Position numbers and translations under genes: made by a program
Assembly (NCBI GenBank): GCA_947623455.1
Contig: OX392534.1
Span: forward strand, 41,793,426-41,857,425
DNA from: Mimachlamys varia
Taxonomy: Eukaryota > Mollusca > Bivalvia > Pectinida > Pectinidae
Length of the DNA stretch: 64,000 nucleotides
Direction of reading: 5' to 3'
The notes under the pieces: model-generated
Told to the model about the DNA's origin: nothing
What the model saw: only the letters and a program-made list of their open reading frames with translations
Databases searched by the model: none
Shown: positions 48,644 to 60,400 of the stretch, in pieces
How positions within the stretch are numbered: position 1 is the stretch's first letter
How the letters are laid out: the number at the start of each line of letters is the position of its first letter

Positions 48644-48743
48644 GTAAGACTCTTATTTCCACATATCGGATTTTCACGCATGTTTTATTTAATTCAACAT
48701 AGGCGGCTATCTCGTTCCTAGCATACTGGATACTTCACAGGCA

Positions 48744-48860
48744 TATAAGTCCTTAGTCCGCCCTCAACATGAATATGCAAGTTCAGTTTGGGATACGTAT
48801 ACCTATATGAAAAAAGACACTGACAAGATAGAGATGGTTCAGCACAGGGCTGCCCGTTAC
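48744..48860 (+). pseudogene. LINE fragment (RT C-terminal motif)
   Basis: One open stretch reads YKSLVRPQHEYASSVWDTYT then DKIEMVQHRAARY, the same motif as in the relic at 33500-34190. Only about 40 codons survive. It lies in the inferred first intron of NOL9. Confidence 0.75.
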
Positions 48861-49216
48861 AGGGTTTTCTTGGTGAATTGGGAAAAGGCCCCTGGGTGAA
48901 TTTGGGAAAAATCATCGGCATATCAACAAAATGTTTCCATGAAATAAAATAATCTAAATTTATTTTAATTGAAATAATTTCAAGTTTTTAAATTTGCAAT
49001 TCTCAGGATAGTTTTAAAGTAATATGAATTAAACAAATAAAACATACCTACGTAGGCTGTTTTGTAATTTTTGTTTTATGACATAAGTTAGAGTATGAAA
49101 TGTAAAACTGACATTATTACATAGTAGTTTATGATTAATATATTTCATTTATTACTCTCCCTTTCTCATCAGAGTTATCTCCCCTCATATGGAACTCATT
49201 ACAAACAAAAACCGTG

Positions 49217-49750
49217 GCACGCTGGGATGAAGGGCTACCATGTTTGCGGAAGTGAATGACCTTGACCTACTTTCAAGGTCAGAGCAGTCAAATGTGTTTA
49301 AATCTTCAAGCAAATTCTTCTCAATAACCAGAAGGCCCAGGGTACTGATATTTGGCCTGTAGCAAGTGGATGAAGGGCTACCAAGTTTATTCAAATGAAT
49401 TACGACCTTGACCCACTTTCAAGGTCACTGGGGTCAAATGTTAAAATCTTCAATCAACTTCTTCTCAGTAACCATAGGGCCCAGGGCACTGATATTCAGC
49501 CTGTAGTATGCTGGGATGAAGAACTACCAAAGTTTGTTCGAATGAATGACCTTGGCCCACTTTCAAAGTCATAGGGGTCAAATGTTATAAAAATCTTCAA
49601 GAAACTTCATCTCAATACCCTAAATGCACAGGGTACTTATATTTGGCTTGTAGCATGCTTAAATGAAGCGCTACCAAATTCGTTAAAATGAATGACCTTG
49701 ACATACTCTCAACGTCAAGAGTCAAATATGTTAAGATCTTAACCAACTAG
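49217..49750 (+). repeat. 146-bp satellite, about 3.7 units
   Basis: Units start near 49217, 49364, 49510 and 49656 with gctgggatgaagggctacca. They contain gaatgaccttgacccacttt, caaggtcac.ggggtcaaat and a ttcttctcaataacc block. Units differ by about 10-20%, so the array is old. Confidence 0.85.
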
Positions 49751-50384
49751 AATTATATATAGTCAGATGACCGTTAAGGCCTGTTTGGCCTCCTGTAAGT
49801 CAAACAGCCTGTGCCCATTTAAAAAAAAAAATATAACTGCATCAAGATGTGAGAAAAATAATCAATAACTACTGTTTGGAATGTTTGGAAAAGACACTCA
49901 GCTCAGGTCTAAGGTTAGGTCACGAATATAAGCATTCACACACAGGAATTCACAAAAAGGGACTTTTGTAGGCATCTCTTGTCAAATGATATATCATCAC
50001 ACATTTACCATTTACTTTCAGGTTTTACTTGTTTAATGATTTTGAACATTTGTAGTTATAGCTTAAAGGGGCATCCCGCGAAAGCCTAAATGCCTGTTCT
50101 TGAATATACATGACGTCTTCACTACTAGTTATATTTTCCTGCTATTCCAATATTCAAAGTCTGCTCAATATGTCTATATTAACTACTTGCAAAATCGCAT
50201 TCCTCGGGAAAGCCCCGATAAAAATAGCGGTGATGACGCAATGTGACAGGTTTTCTGTTTGATCGGTTTGACGTGAGGGGACGCGTAATGTATACGGCTG
50301 ATGAAACAGAGACAAAGTCTGTGTATAAACTGAATCATATTCACATTGAAATTAGACATTAATTGCACACATACCGATATTCAA

Positions 50385-50597
50385 ATGAAGAATAATTGTC
50401 AGAATATCGGCACCATTTATTGGCACCAGGAATTATCTATATTATATTTACCTGACCGAGACCGGTACACATGGGTACGGAATACGGCCATGGTACAAAC
50501 GTTAAATTATGTAAAAGGTAATAATCACGAACCCAACTTTTCAGATGATTTCATAAAAGGTATGCAGTATGCATTGAAAAGTACAAAAGTAAAATGA
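50385..50597 (+). CDS. Unassigned 70-codon ORF upstream of NOL9
   Basis: Starts MKNNCQNIGTIYWHQ and ends ALKSTKVK. Its composition is mixed and not obviously repeat-derived, but no domain or homologue is recognised and there is no splice context. It lies in the inferred NOL9 leader intron. It may be chance or part of a repeat. Confidence 0.15.
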   Translation: MKNNCQNIGTIYWHQELSILYLPDRDRYTWVRNTAMVQTLNYVKGNNHEPNFSDDFIKGMQYALKSTKVK

Positions 50598-51405
50598 CAT
50601 GAAATGTTTGTGATATTTTTTACAACTCAATGTCTTGAGGATATTTTTTCAGACTATACATATAAACAATGTACATTCATATTCATTTAAAATCTATCCA
50701 ACTTTCAGCATCTTCACACGTACTAAGACTAAGGTCAAGGTCACTGAATAATATATTACCTGTCATTATCTGTGGAGGTATACATTATACAATGGATGAC
50801 AGTTCTAGTTATAGGGCAGGGCAAGTCTGGTTCGGGGTTCTACAAATAATATAATTTCAATTCTTCCCAGAAGCATTGCAATTGTAAAGTAATCTCTTTG
50901 TCTGTACGTGCATGCATGCGTGTGTCCGGACATTGTCTGTGCGTGCATGTGTCCGGACATTGTTTACAATATATTTAAAAAGCCCTGGTCAGATTTTATT
51001 CATATATACACCATAGCATCACATGACGAAGGTATATACCTGATTAGATTTTGGTGACTTTTGACCTTCAACGTTGACCACATTGGGAAGAAAAATTTTG
51101 TTCCAAGATATCTCCTGAACCCCTAGACTGATTTGGTTCATATTCACACCATACCATCACACTATCAACTTCTACGCATAAGCAGATTTTGGTGCTCCTC
51201 CGTCAAAGTTTAGGGGTCAAAGGTCACACTTGACCATTTGTTGGAGCGGGGTATAATCTATGTGAGCCCCTGCTCACTTTGCTTTTATTAGATCATCTGA
51301 CCTTTGCTAAGTTTTATATTTACAACTTCTTCTTGGATTATCTTGGATTATATTATAACAGGTAATTTTCTTCCTAAACAGGTCTATAAGTACTAGTGCA
51401 GAGAC

Positions 51406-54400
51406 ATGGATAAATACAAGAAATCTCTATCAAAGAAAATGAAGCAGACTGCATCGTCGTCTTCAAAAGAACCAGATGTTGAGGTAATTGAAATAATTGA
51501 AGAACGTCGTGAACGATATGGGAAATCAAGGAAGAGCCGCATTGTGAAGCGTTTACAGGAAGAAGTAGCTAACATGGAAACCAACGCCCCTGTGAAAAAC
51601 AAAAAAGTGAAAAGAAAATCAAAATCCAAGTTGCATGAGACTACAGAAAAGTTACAAATATCTGATACATGGCCACAGGTATCAAATGTTGACTCACCGA
51701 AGTCACAAGAGTTAGGTGTCCGTTCACCAAGGTCATCAGATTCAAGCACCAGCTCTCCAGAGTCGCAGGATTTGAACGCTGAGTCACCCCGGGCCTTAAA
51801 TGTTAGGTCACCAGAGTCAGATTCAGAAGAAGAAAATGATCCTGAAGAATATGTTAGCGATTCACAGAGAAACTATGACACAGCAGATTCAAGAACAGAA
51901 AATACATTTGTAGAATTTCAATCTGAAAGGTATGTGTATCTGGATAATTCTTTTTATTTAAGGCCACAAATAATTAAAAGAATCTATCTACCCTGTGTAA
52001 AACTTGTTCCAATATATTAACTGTACCATGTCTGGTTGTTTATGTGCAAACAAATGCAGGGAACTGAATATAATTTGTGTACTTTATATTTGAATCATAT
52101 TAGTGAGAATGATATTGATTGCTTTGGATCACCAACAGTGGGCTGGTATAAGATGGCTGATCTCATCTTTGATGTTTTACAGGTTGGTTGATGTCGATGG
52201 CGGGCGACTGTTGATACTAGAGAGCGAACAGGAAGTGTCTATCTCCGGTTTCTGTACTATGTCAGTGTTGTGTGGCTCCGCTGAAGTGTTCGGCTATCAG
52301 TGTGATCCCAGCAAGCAACCAGTCAAACTTTTTTCTGCAGTGAGCAACAGTCTGTTAAAAATCAAATGCTTAAGCGTAGAAACAAATTCTGACAATGTAC
52401 ATTCTGTTTACTCGGAGTGTCAACTTGAGGAGGACTTTTTAGATCGGCTACCATGTTCAGATGTGGCTGTAGTAAAACTAGGTAGGATGGACGCACCTCA
52501 CATAGACTATATTACCACTCTAAACACGTTCAAACAACTTTTTTGTGGGATTAAGGATGATCCCCACGGGAGGTTCTCCATAGAATCCAGTCAGAGTAAG
52601 CGGTTACCACAGCTGCATCTCAGTAACGACCACTACTTTGTTCTCGACAAATGGAAGGAACAGCTATCTAAAAGTAGGTTAAATGTAACGGACATTGAAG
52701 TTTAAATCTGCATATCTCGGTGTATAGATGCTTTAAAAAAATGAAAATGGGAAATAACTGTTTATTTGTTTTGCCTTTTTTCCCTTATTAAAATGTTAGT
52801 GCAGCTTAATTACATACTTCTATAAGTAATTAGCGGTATTATTAAATACTACTTTATGAAACATTAAGCTATTTTGTCTGAATACATCATAGTCAGAAAC
52901 CCACTTGACACTGCCCTTACATAATTATTATATCATGACATAAACATAAGGGCAGTGTGGTGTGGGTTTCTGACAATGTAAATTAGAGATGTTGTGTCCC
53001 TAATTTGTTGTTTACCTATTTTGTTGTTTACCTATTTTGTTATTTCCCTATTTTGATGTTCCTCCCTTTGTTACAGATCCTGCTTCTGTGTTGATCACTT
53101 GTGGTGGAAAAGGTCAGGGAAAGTCAACTCTCACGCAGTTCTTACTCAACTCAACATTAAATGTGTGAGTTGTCTACCCTGAATGCAGAGAACTTGTTTC
53201 TGTGTAGTGGAAATGGACTGGATTGAGTCGATTTGTCTGTGACCAGGGAGCTCGAATGGTAGAGCTAGTACTTCTGTCTAGAGTTCAGAGGGTCTTGGCC
53301 ACAGTCTGCAATTGTCATTCCATCGTACACCTGTATTAACAAAACATTGGCAGATTGTGACTCATTTGATTGTTTTTTTTGTAGGATAATTTCCTTCTTT
53401 TTTTTTAACATTTTAAAGTAGCTGATGTGATTTGCACAACTTGCATATAGCCCTTCACATGGCATAATAGAAATGTACGTGATAAGTGTCTGCTTGTACA
53501 CTCAAGTGTTGTAAATTGTCGCATAAAGTTTTTAAAATTTTCATTTTATGAAAAGTATTTTTTTAGAATGCGAAAAAATAATTCTAGATATTTCTGGATC
53601 AAGACGGCAAATACTGAAATAAAACAGGAATAATTTTGTAAAACTGTCTAATGAAGGTCTGATTTCCGGATAAACAGTGCTCAGATTCCTTCATTTGAAT
53701 GTCCAAGGAAATATATGTCTCAAAAAATAATGCATTCAACTTTTGGCATCATAATCAGGTGATGGTCCGATATAAATATTTACCAACATTCTTGAAGCTA
53801 TCAGCCCTTTTGTATATCCTTAATCTGCACAGTGTGTATGTCCAAGCTTCAACTGACTGGTGAAATACTACAAATATATTGATTTCTTTGTTTTATTATA
53901 AATCAGCTGATTTTGGTTTGCAGCGTAGATAAAGTGTGTTATCTAGACTGTGATCCTGGACAGACAGAGTTCACTCCCCCTGGCAGTGTGTCTCTACACA
54001 CTATCACCAACCCAGCCTTAGGTATGTCATTATATTACCTCACTGTCCATGGGGCAAATTACTGTATCCATAAAACAGAATTACACAGTTTTAATAATTT
54101 TTCTGTTGTTTTTTTTTGCATCATGCATACTTTAATTGTCAGATATCTTAGGTATGTGAATTTTTGAGTGAATGTATGGTCGTTGGTTCTGTATTCTGTA
54201 TAATGCCATTTTAAAGAAAATTATTTTAGTTATTTTTTGGAAATTCACACTTTGTTGAAATCATAAATTAATTTGATATCGTAGGCATGGAAAAGATCAA
54301 ATAAATTTTGTGTTTAGGTTTACGCAATATCTCTCATCATTGAAAGTATTTCAAATTACTTATAGTTTTAAGTGTATTTCATTTGAATAATTACATACTG

Positions 54401-57400
54401 GTAACCACAGTACACAATCAAAATTTCAATTATGGGAGCAAGAATCAAATGTCTCAGACATTTAAATTGTAAATCTGTCTCCTGGGAGTGGAAACAACAT
54501 AATATATGACACAAACAACAACAAATCACTTTCAATGTTGATTTGGTGAAATTCAAAACTATATTATGTTGTTTTTAAATGACTTAATGATTTGTTTTCT
54601 CTATAGGTCCACCGTTTAGTCACCAGAGAGAGCCGGCAGTGTAAGTATTATTACATCTACTATGTAAATCTACCTCGCATAAACATTATAAAAGCTGTTC
54701 ACAGTATCAATTGGTTTAGTGTGGTAAAAAGATGGCTGCCAAAGATTAGAAAGAATGGCAAAGTTAGTTTAAATTATGTAGATATGTTTAAAGACCCCAA
54801 GTCAATGCTTGTTGATATGACTATGACTTTGTTAAGCTGTTTTGCTTACTTTCCTTGTATTTCCTCTTACCTTTGGAATTCTTCTTATATTCGGAACTTA
54901 ATTGTTTTCAACAGGTGGTGTTTTAATGGAAATGTGTCCCCAAATGGAAGCCCACATTTATACCTTAGCTGTATAAAACAGTGTTTTCAAGGCTACACAC
55001 AGATGAAGCCACGCCCCCCTCTAGTCGTCAACACGATGGGCTGGATATCAGGTAAGTTACTATAAAATATATAAAAGTTTTTGTGATCACTGAATTTTTT
55101 TTTATTAATCTGGACACGAGAGGGGAAACAAAATTTTAAAAAAATGCTGCATCATGAGTCTCATGATTACTTTTACAGAGCTAAAGGTACATCCAGATGG
55201 GAAAATAATGGTAGTTTAATATTTTACTGCTGGACTTGATGATCTACATTACTGAGTAAAGAGAGTCACGGTGCATTGATTAGGGATTGGTATACTTTAA
55301 TTTACAGATTAAGAATCATTATGGTTGATCAGTGTTTATTTGACTTTAGGCCATGGTCTTCCTTACTGATTGTGTCGTGTTTGATGTGTTACTGAACTTT
55401 ATGGATAGGTATGGTTGATAAGTCAATGTTTATAGATATTTCACTTCAAACCATTTTCATGGTTTTATACTGATCTAGTCACATTTGATGAATTATTATA
55501 TTCTTGAGTTGTTTTTGATTAGTTGTAACAATTCAGGAATTTTGTCTGCTTTACTGTTTAAGAGAGTCATGGTTATGAGTTTTTATTTAACTGCAGGTCT
55601 TGGGCAACTGTTGCTAATTGATTTTATTTAACTGCAGGTCTTGGGCTACTGTTGCTAATTGACACCTTGAAAATTGTTCAGCCTGACCTTGTGGTACAAA
55701 TAGATTCCAAACATTCAGACGGAAATCTTCCCATGTTGACCCCCTCAAATGTAGCCCAGTCGAACGGCTGGTCCCGTGATATCAAGGTGAGTATATGATA
55801 TGGTGTTGATGATCTCCCCAGCAATAATTTCTTCCGATGCTTAATGAACTTTCCCAACCATTGACGGCTGGTTCCGTGATATCAAGGTGAGTATACACAA
55901 TTTGTTATACAGTATCGTTAATCTCCCCAGTGAACGTTCTTTAGATACTTAAAAATTCAAATAGACTAGAGTCAGATATTAACTCCAAGACATACAAGAT
56001 ATATACAGGTCACCTGGTGCATTAACGGAACATTCCCCATCATTCTTAATATCAGAATTGGTTCTCATTCACCCATCAGCTGCTACTTGTCTGATTAGCC
56101 AACCATTGTGCTAGTGTTTTAACAGTCAGATTCTTGTACCGCGGAAGTTGACTAAGTTGACTTGGTCTTGCTCAGTGCAAGTTGCAGGTTCTACTTATTA
56201 CTCGATCCGCACAGATCAACTCACTCAAATCTCCCGTTTATTTATAAACATATGCTTTCTTTTTACTGCAGGAGCGACAGAAGGATATTCCTGTGAAGGA
56301 TCACAGTGTTCTCTCCATAAAATCTGTAGTAGACACAAAGTCCAGGTACATATAGTGTGATACAGTCTGGATGTCATATGAGTTTGTAACATATCTGGTG
56401 CCAGAATTAAGGCCAGTCACTGTTAATGTAATAGAATATGAATACATTGTACTTGATGACTAATTTAAGAATATGATCAACACTTGATTATGTCCTCAGT
56501 CAAGTGTCTTTCTATATTTAGTAGATTTTTATAAAACTTTTATCAGGCTCTTTGATCATAGACATAGCAGGTATACGTACCAGGTAGTTAAATGTCAGAT
56601 CGTTCGAAATAATTGTCCAGATGAAAAACAATGAATAACTTAACAGCATTTCATGCAACATGATGCAGTCATTATATAACTTTTGAGTTTAAATAATTAC
56701 CACTGTCATAAGTGATTTTGTTGACATTTTTACCTTATTTTATAATTTTCAAAGGAAATAAATTAAAAAATGAGTTAAACCTTGATATTACAGTAGTTAC
56801 AGTAGGGCCCGACACCTCAGGGACATGGCACTGTTAAGTTACCTCGCGGAGGGCTTACCGGAGGGATTCATGGCAGCTAAACCATGTATGGTTTCCTGGT
56901 CCACCATCGCCATCCATGTGTGTCATGAAACTATCCCATCATTCCAGATACTGGAGGCCATCAATGCTTGTGTTGTGGCGCTCTGTTGCCTTGACGATGA
57001 ACATCAGGTGAAGGTCTTAATCTTGTTCCATCTGTGTTATGAGTATATTTTCTCTAATATTTTGATAATCCATTGTTACGTTGGTTCGAAAGTCAGTCTT
57101 AATTGGCGACTGTTAATTATACCTTGTTTGTAGTTAGTTCAAAAATATTAATTGAGTAGCTGTTTTTAGAAGTAAAGGAGATAAAACCTTACAGTGATCC
57201 CAATGAGTGATCTTCAAGAATTTGTTAATAATCAGATGTACCTTCTGATAATTATGGTTTAGGGGCAACACACAGCTCAAATTTCCTTCAGAATAAATCA
57301 GTATTATTTTCAACTAAAATGTATCACATTCTCTATAATTTGTTTTGCTACATATTGATTATATTCTGACCAACTTCCTGTTATTTTGTAGCGTTACAAG

Positions 57401-60400
57401 GATGGAGAGGATTCTCCCTGGTTACTGAAGGATACTCCAGTTTGTGACTGTGTGGGATATGGTAAGGTCATGCCTATATAGCTAGTGGATGAGAATTTCA
57501 GGCAGCTGAGACCTGGCCATGACAAGGAGCGGTACAATAAATATACAGGCAAACCTCATTATCTTGAACTTGAACCCTGTTTTATTCAAAGTATATCGTC
57601 GATCCCAGCCAAACTTTGTATCAAACATTCAAACTCTCTTAACTGGAATACTCTATTACTCAAATGTTTTCCATTGTTCTGCTGAGTTTGAGATAATGAT
57701 GATCAACTGATGTTTAAAATCTAATTGCAGAAAATAATAACATTATTGCTGTTTCTAGACAGGCCCAAAAATTGTGCACATAATTGAAATGTTCTATTAG
57801 ATAAATAAGATAATTCATTGCATAATAAACCTCTAACAGATAAGGTCACAACCAGGAATCCAAATACAATCAAAACCTAGTTATCTATAAGTCAGCAGGA
57901 TCATGGCAAACTTGATTTTATCCCAGTATTCAAGTTAAGTGAATGTTAAATGTGAAGCTTGACAGGGACCGACGAAATACTTTGAATTCAATAGAGTCTT
58001 AAAGTTATACAAATTAAAGATAACAAGATTTTGCTGTATACAAATACCTTCCTAAGACATAAAGTTTTTTCCTGCTTCTTTAAAACACGTTTTCTTTGGA
58101 CAGTGCTTCAGTTCATTGATTGTTAATTTTGCGAAGCTTGACATTCTACTTTATAAACAGTGACTTCAGCTTTGGGTTGATCACTGAAAAGATTTCTGTG
58201 ATACTTTTCTATATGTATCATTTCATTCACTCTACACACAGTTTATCTCGGAACATTTTGAGCTCACCTCAACAAAGTTAATGGAGGTTTATGCTACAGT
58301 AGACTCCGCTTAATATCACTTCTCATTTGTACGGGGAAAACATGATATTAACCGGAACATGATATTAAAAGAAAACGTATTTTCTGACATTTTTCAGCCA
58401 TCAAAACCGGATGTGGACTTGGTTAAATGTCGTAGTGCTGTGACTCAACAGAGAATACTGTTTAATAAAGATATTTTATCACTAACAATGTTTTTTTCAC
58501 TCCAGTGACAGTAGACCTATAATCTTTGGTTTTATTCTGGAATGCACTTATTTTCATATACCAGGTATATTGTTCGTACGTAATATTATCAGTAGGCTAG
58601 CTTCACACGAAACATACTACGATTGTTTACTGCAGTAGGCCTACTGTAGTGAAGTAACGTTAGGCATACAAGTGGCTGGTATTCTGCATCAAATTCGTGT
58701 TTTGAAATCATGACACTCCGTAAATATTTACCGTTATCTTGATATGTATAGTGGTTTTTCGCTGGTAAAATCTGTTGTTTGTTTAATTTCTTTAGATATT
58801 TGCTGCAAGTGCTACATCGTTTTCACAGAGTTTGTCGGTTGTATACTGCTACCGCGAAATGAACTTCTACCTTTGAAACGTGACGTTTCATTGGATGACC
58901 TCTATGCAAATAAAACAACCACACGATAAGATTTAGTCTCGGCACTTATTCACCAGCCGGCGTAGCTAGAATCACAGCATGTCGGCGTCGTACTTTGGCT
59001 ATTTAAAAATCAAAACAAAGACAATATCTTTGCATTTTACGTGAACATTAGCTTAAATTAATTAATTGGACACTTATTGTTTAAAAGGCACTTTTTATTT
59101 AAATTTCAATCAATATTTCGTCATGTTTACGGAAGACCATCCACTTGTAACATAAGCCTTCTTCACGACGGCTGTATCCCACCTTCCCCACTTTTTAAAA
59201 AAACATATGGGGGAGAATGTTGTTAGAAGGATTATAGTCTGTTTCTGAATAATTTTGGAATTATTTACCTGTGTTCTTACCTGAGTTTTTACCTGTGTTT
59301 TAATCAGTGATGAACCTCTATATCTTATATGGATATATATGTTTTATTATACATTTGCAGATACATTTGCACTTTAAATAAATAAATATTGAAAACAATA
59401 TTTTTCAAATGGAAATTTTGTTTATCAATGTAATATATGTTTATCACTAAAAGACTAAAATATGATATAATAAAAACTAGAGTCTGTTTTTTAACAAATC
59501 ATTATAAATTAAAAATCTTATAGATGCTCTACATATTTTATACCTATTATAAAACTTATTAATAGCTTTGGATGACGAGTGTAAATCACTTTCCCATTTC
59601 TGTAAAAACTGGTCGTACAAAGTTTGCTTAATAACATGTTTAAGATATGTAATATCACATTCCACAGTATATTGAGCATTCCATATATAGCTCATACCAC
59701 ATTCATTTAATACACGCTTGATAAAGCTTATATATGCAACAGGCTTATTATCAACAAAATGATTATGACATAAAAATTTATACAATATTGTGTTCATTCT
59801 ACTGTCTTTGGAATGAGGCAATTGCGACCAATATGTTATTAATCTTGTTTTGACTGTTATTTCTAAAGGACATGTACCTAATTCCCCGTTTTCCATATAG
59901 CTAGGAGTGCTACTTTTTAACCCTAATAAAAGTTTGAAAAACTTTAAATGTACTTGTTCAATCAGTTTGAGGTCTGTGCAACCCCAGACTTCACATCCAT
60001 AGAGCAATATGGGTTTCACAATTTTATCAAAAAGATCGTATATACAGTGAACTGATAGATTATGTAGTCTTCTTTTCTTTATAACATTATACATTGCTAT
60101 TGTAGCTTTCTTTATATTCTATTTTTTCGCTTCGTTAAATGAACCAGAGCGACTAAATATCGTTCCCAAATAGGTAAAACTGTTCACTATCTCTATCTCC
60201 TCATTATTAAGGAAAAAAGTATTTCTATTGCTTCTACGTCCTTTACTAAATACCATACATTTAGTCTTACTGATATTGACATTTAATTTCCATTGTTTGC
60301 AATATTCACTGAATATATTTAATTGCAATTGTAAATCAGCTGGACAGTTCGAGAAGAGTAGTGTTTCGTCAGCATATAGCAGGACAAAGAGTTTGATATA

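Noticed and set aside
52109..52181. Possible extra NOL9 exon (SENDIDCFGSPTVGWYK…) after an acceptor-like tattag
   Set aside because: It reaches a TGA soon after and would not join the next exon, whereas AG|GTTGGTTGATG at 52183 joins exon 1 perfectly and gives a 702-aa protein.
53225..53300. Another tRNA-like segment (gagctcgaatggtagagc)
   Set aside because: Box A-like, but no convincing box B at the right spacing.
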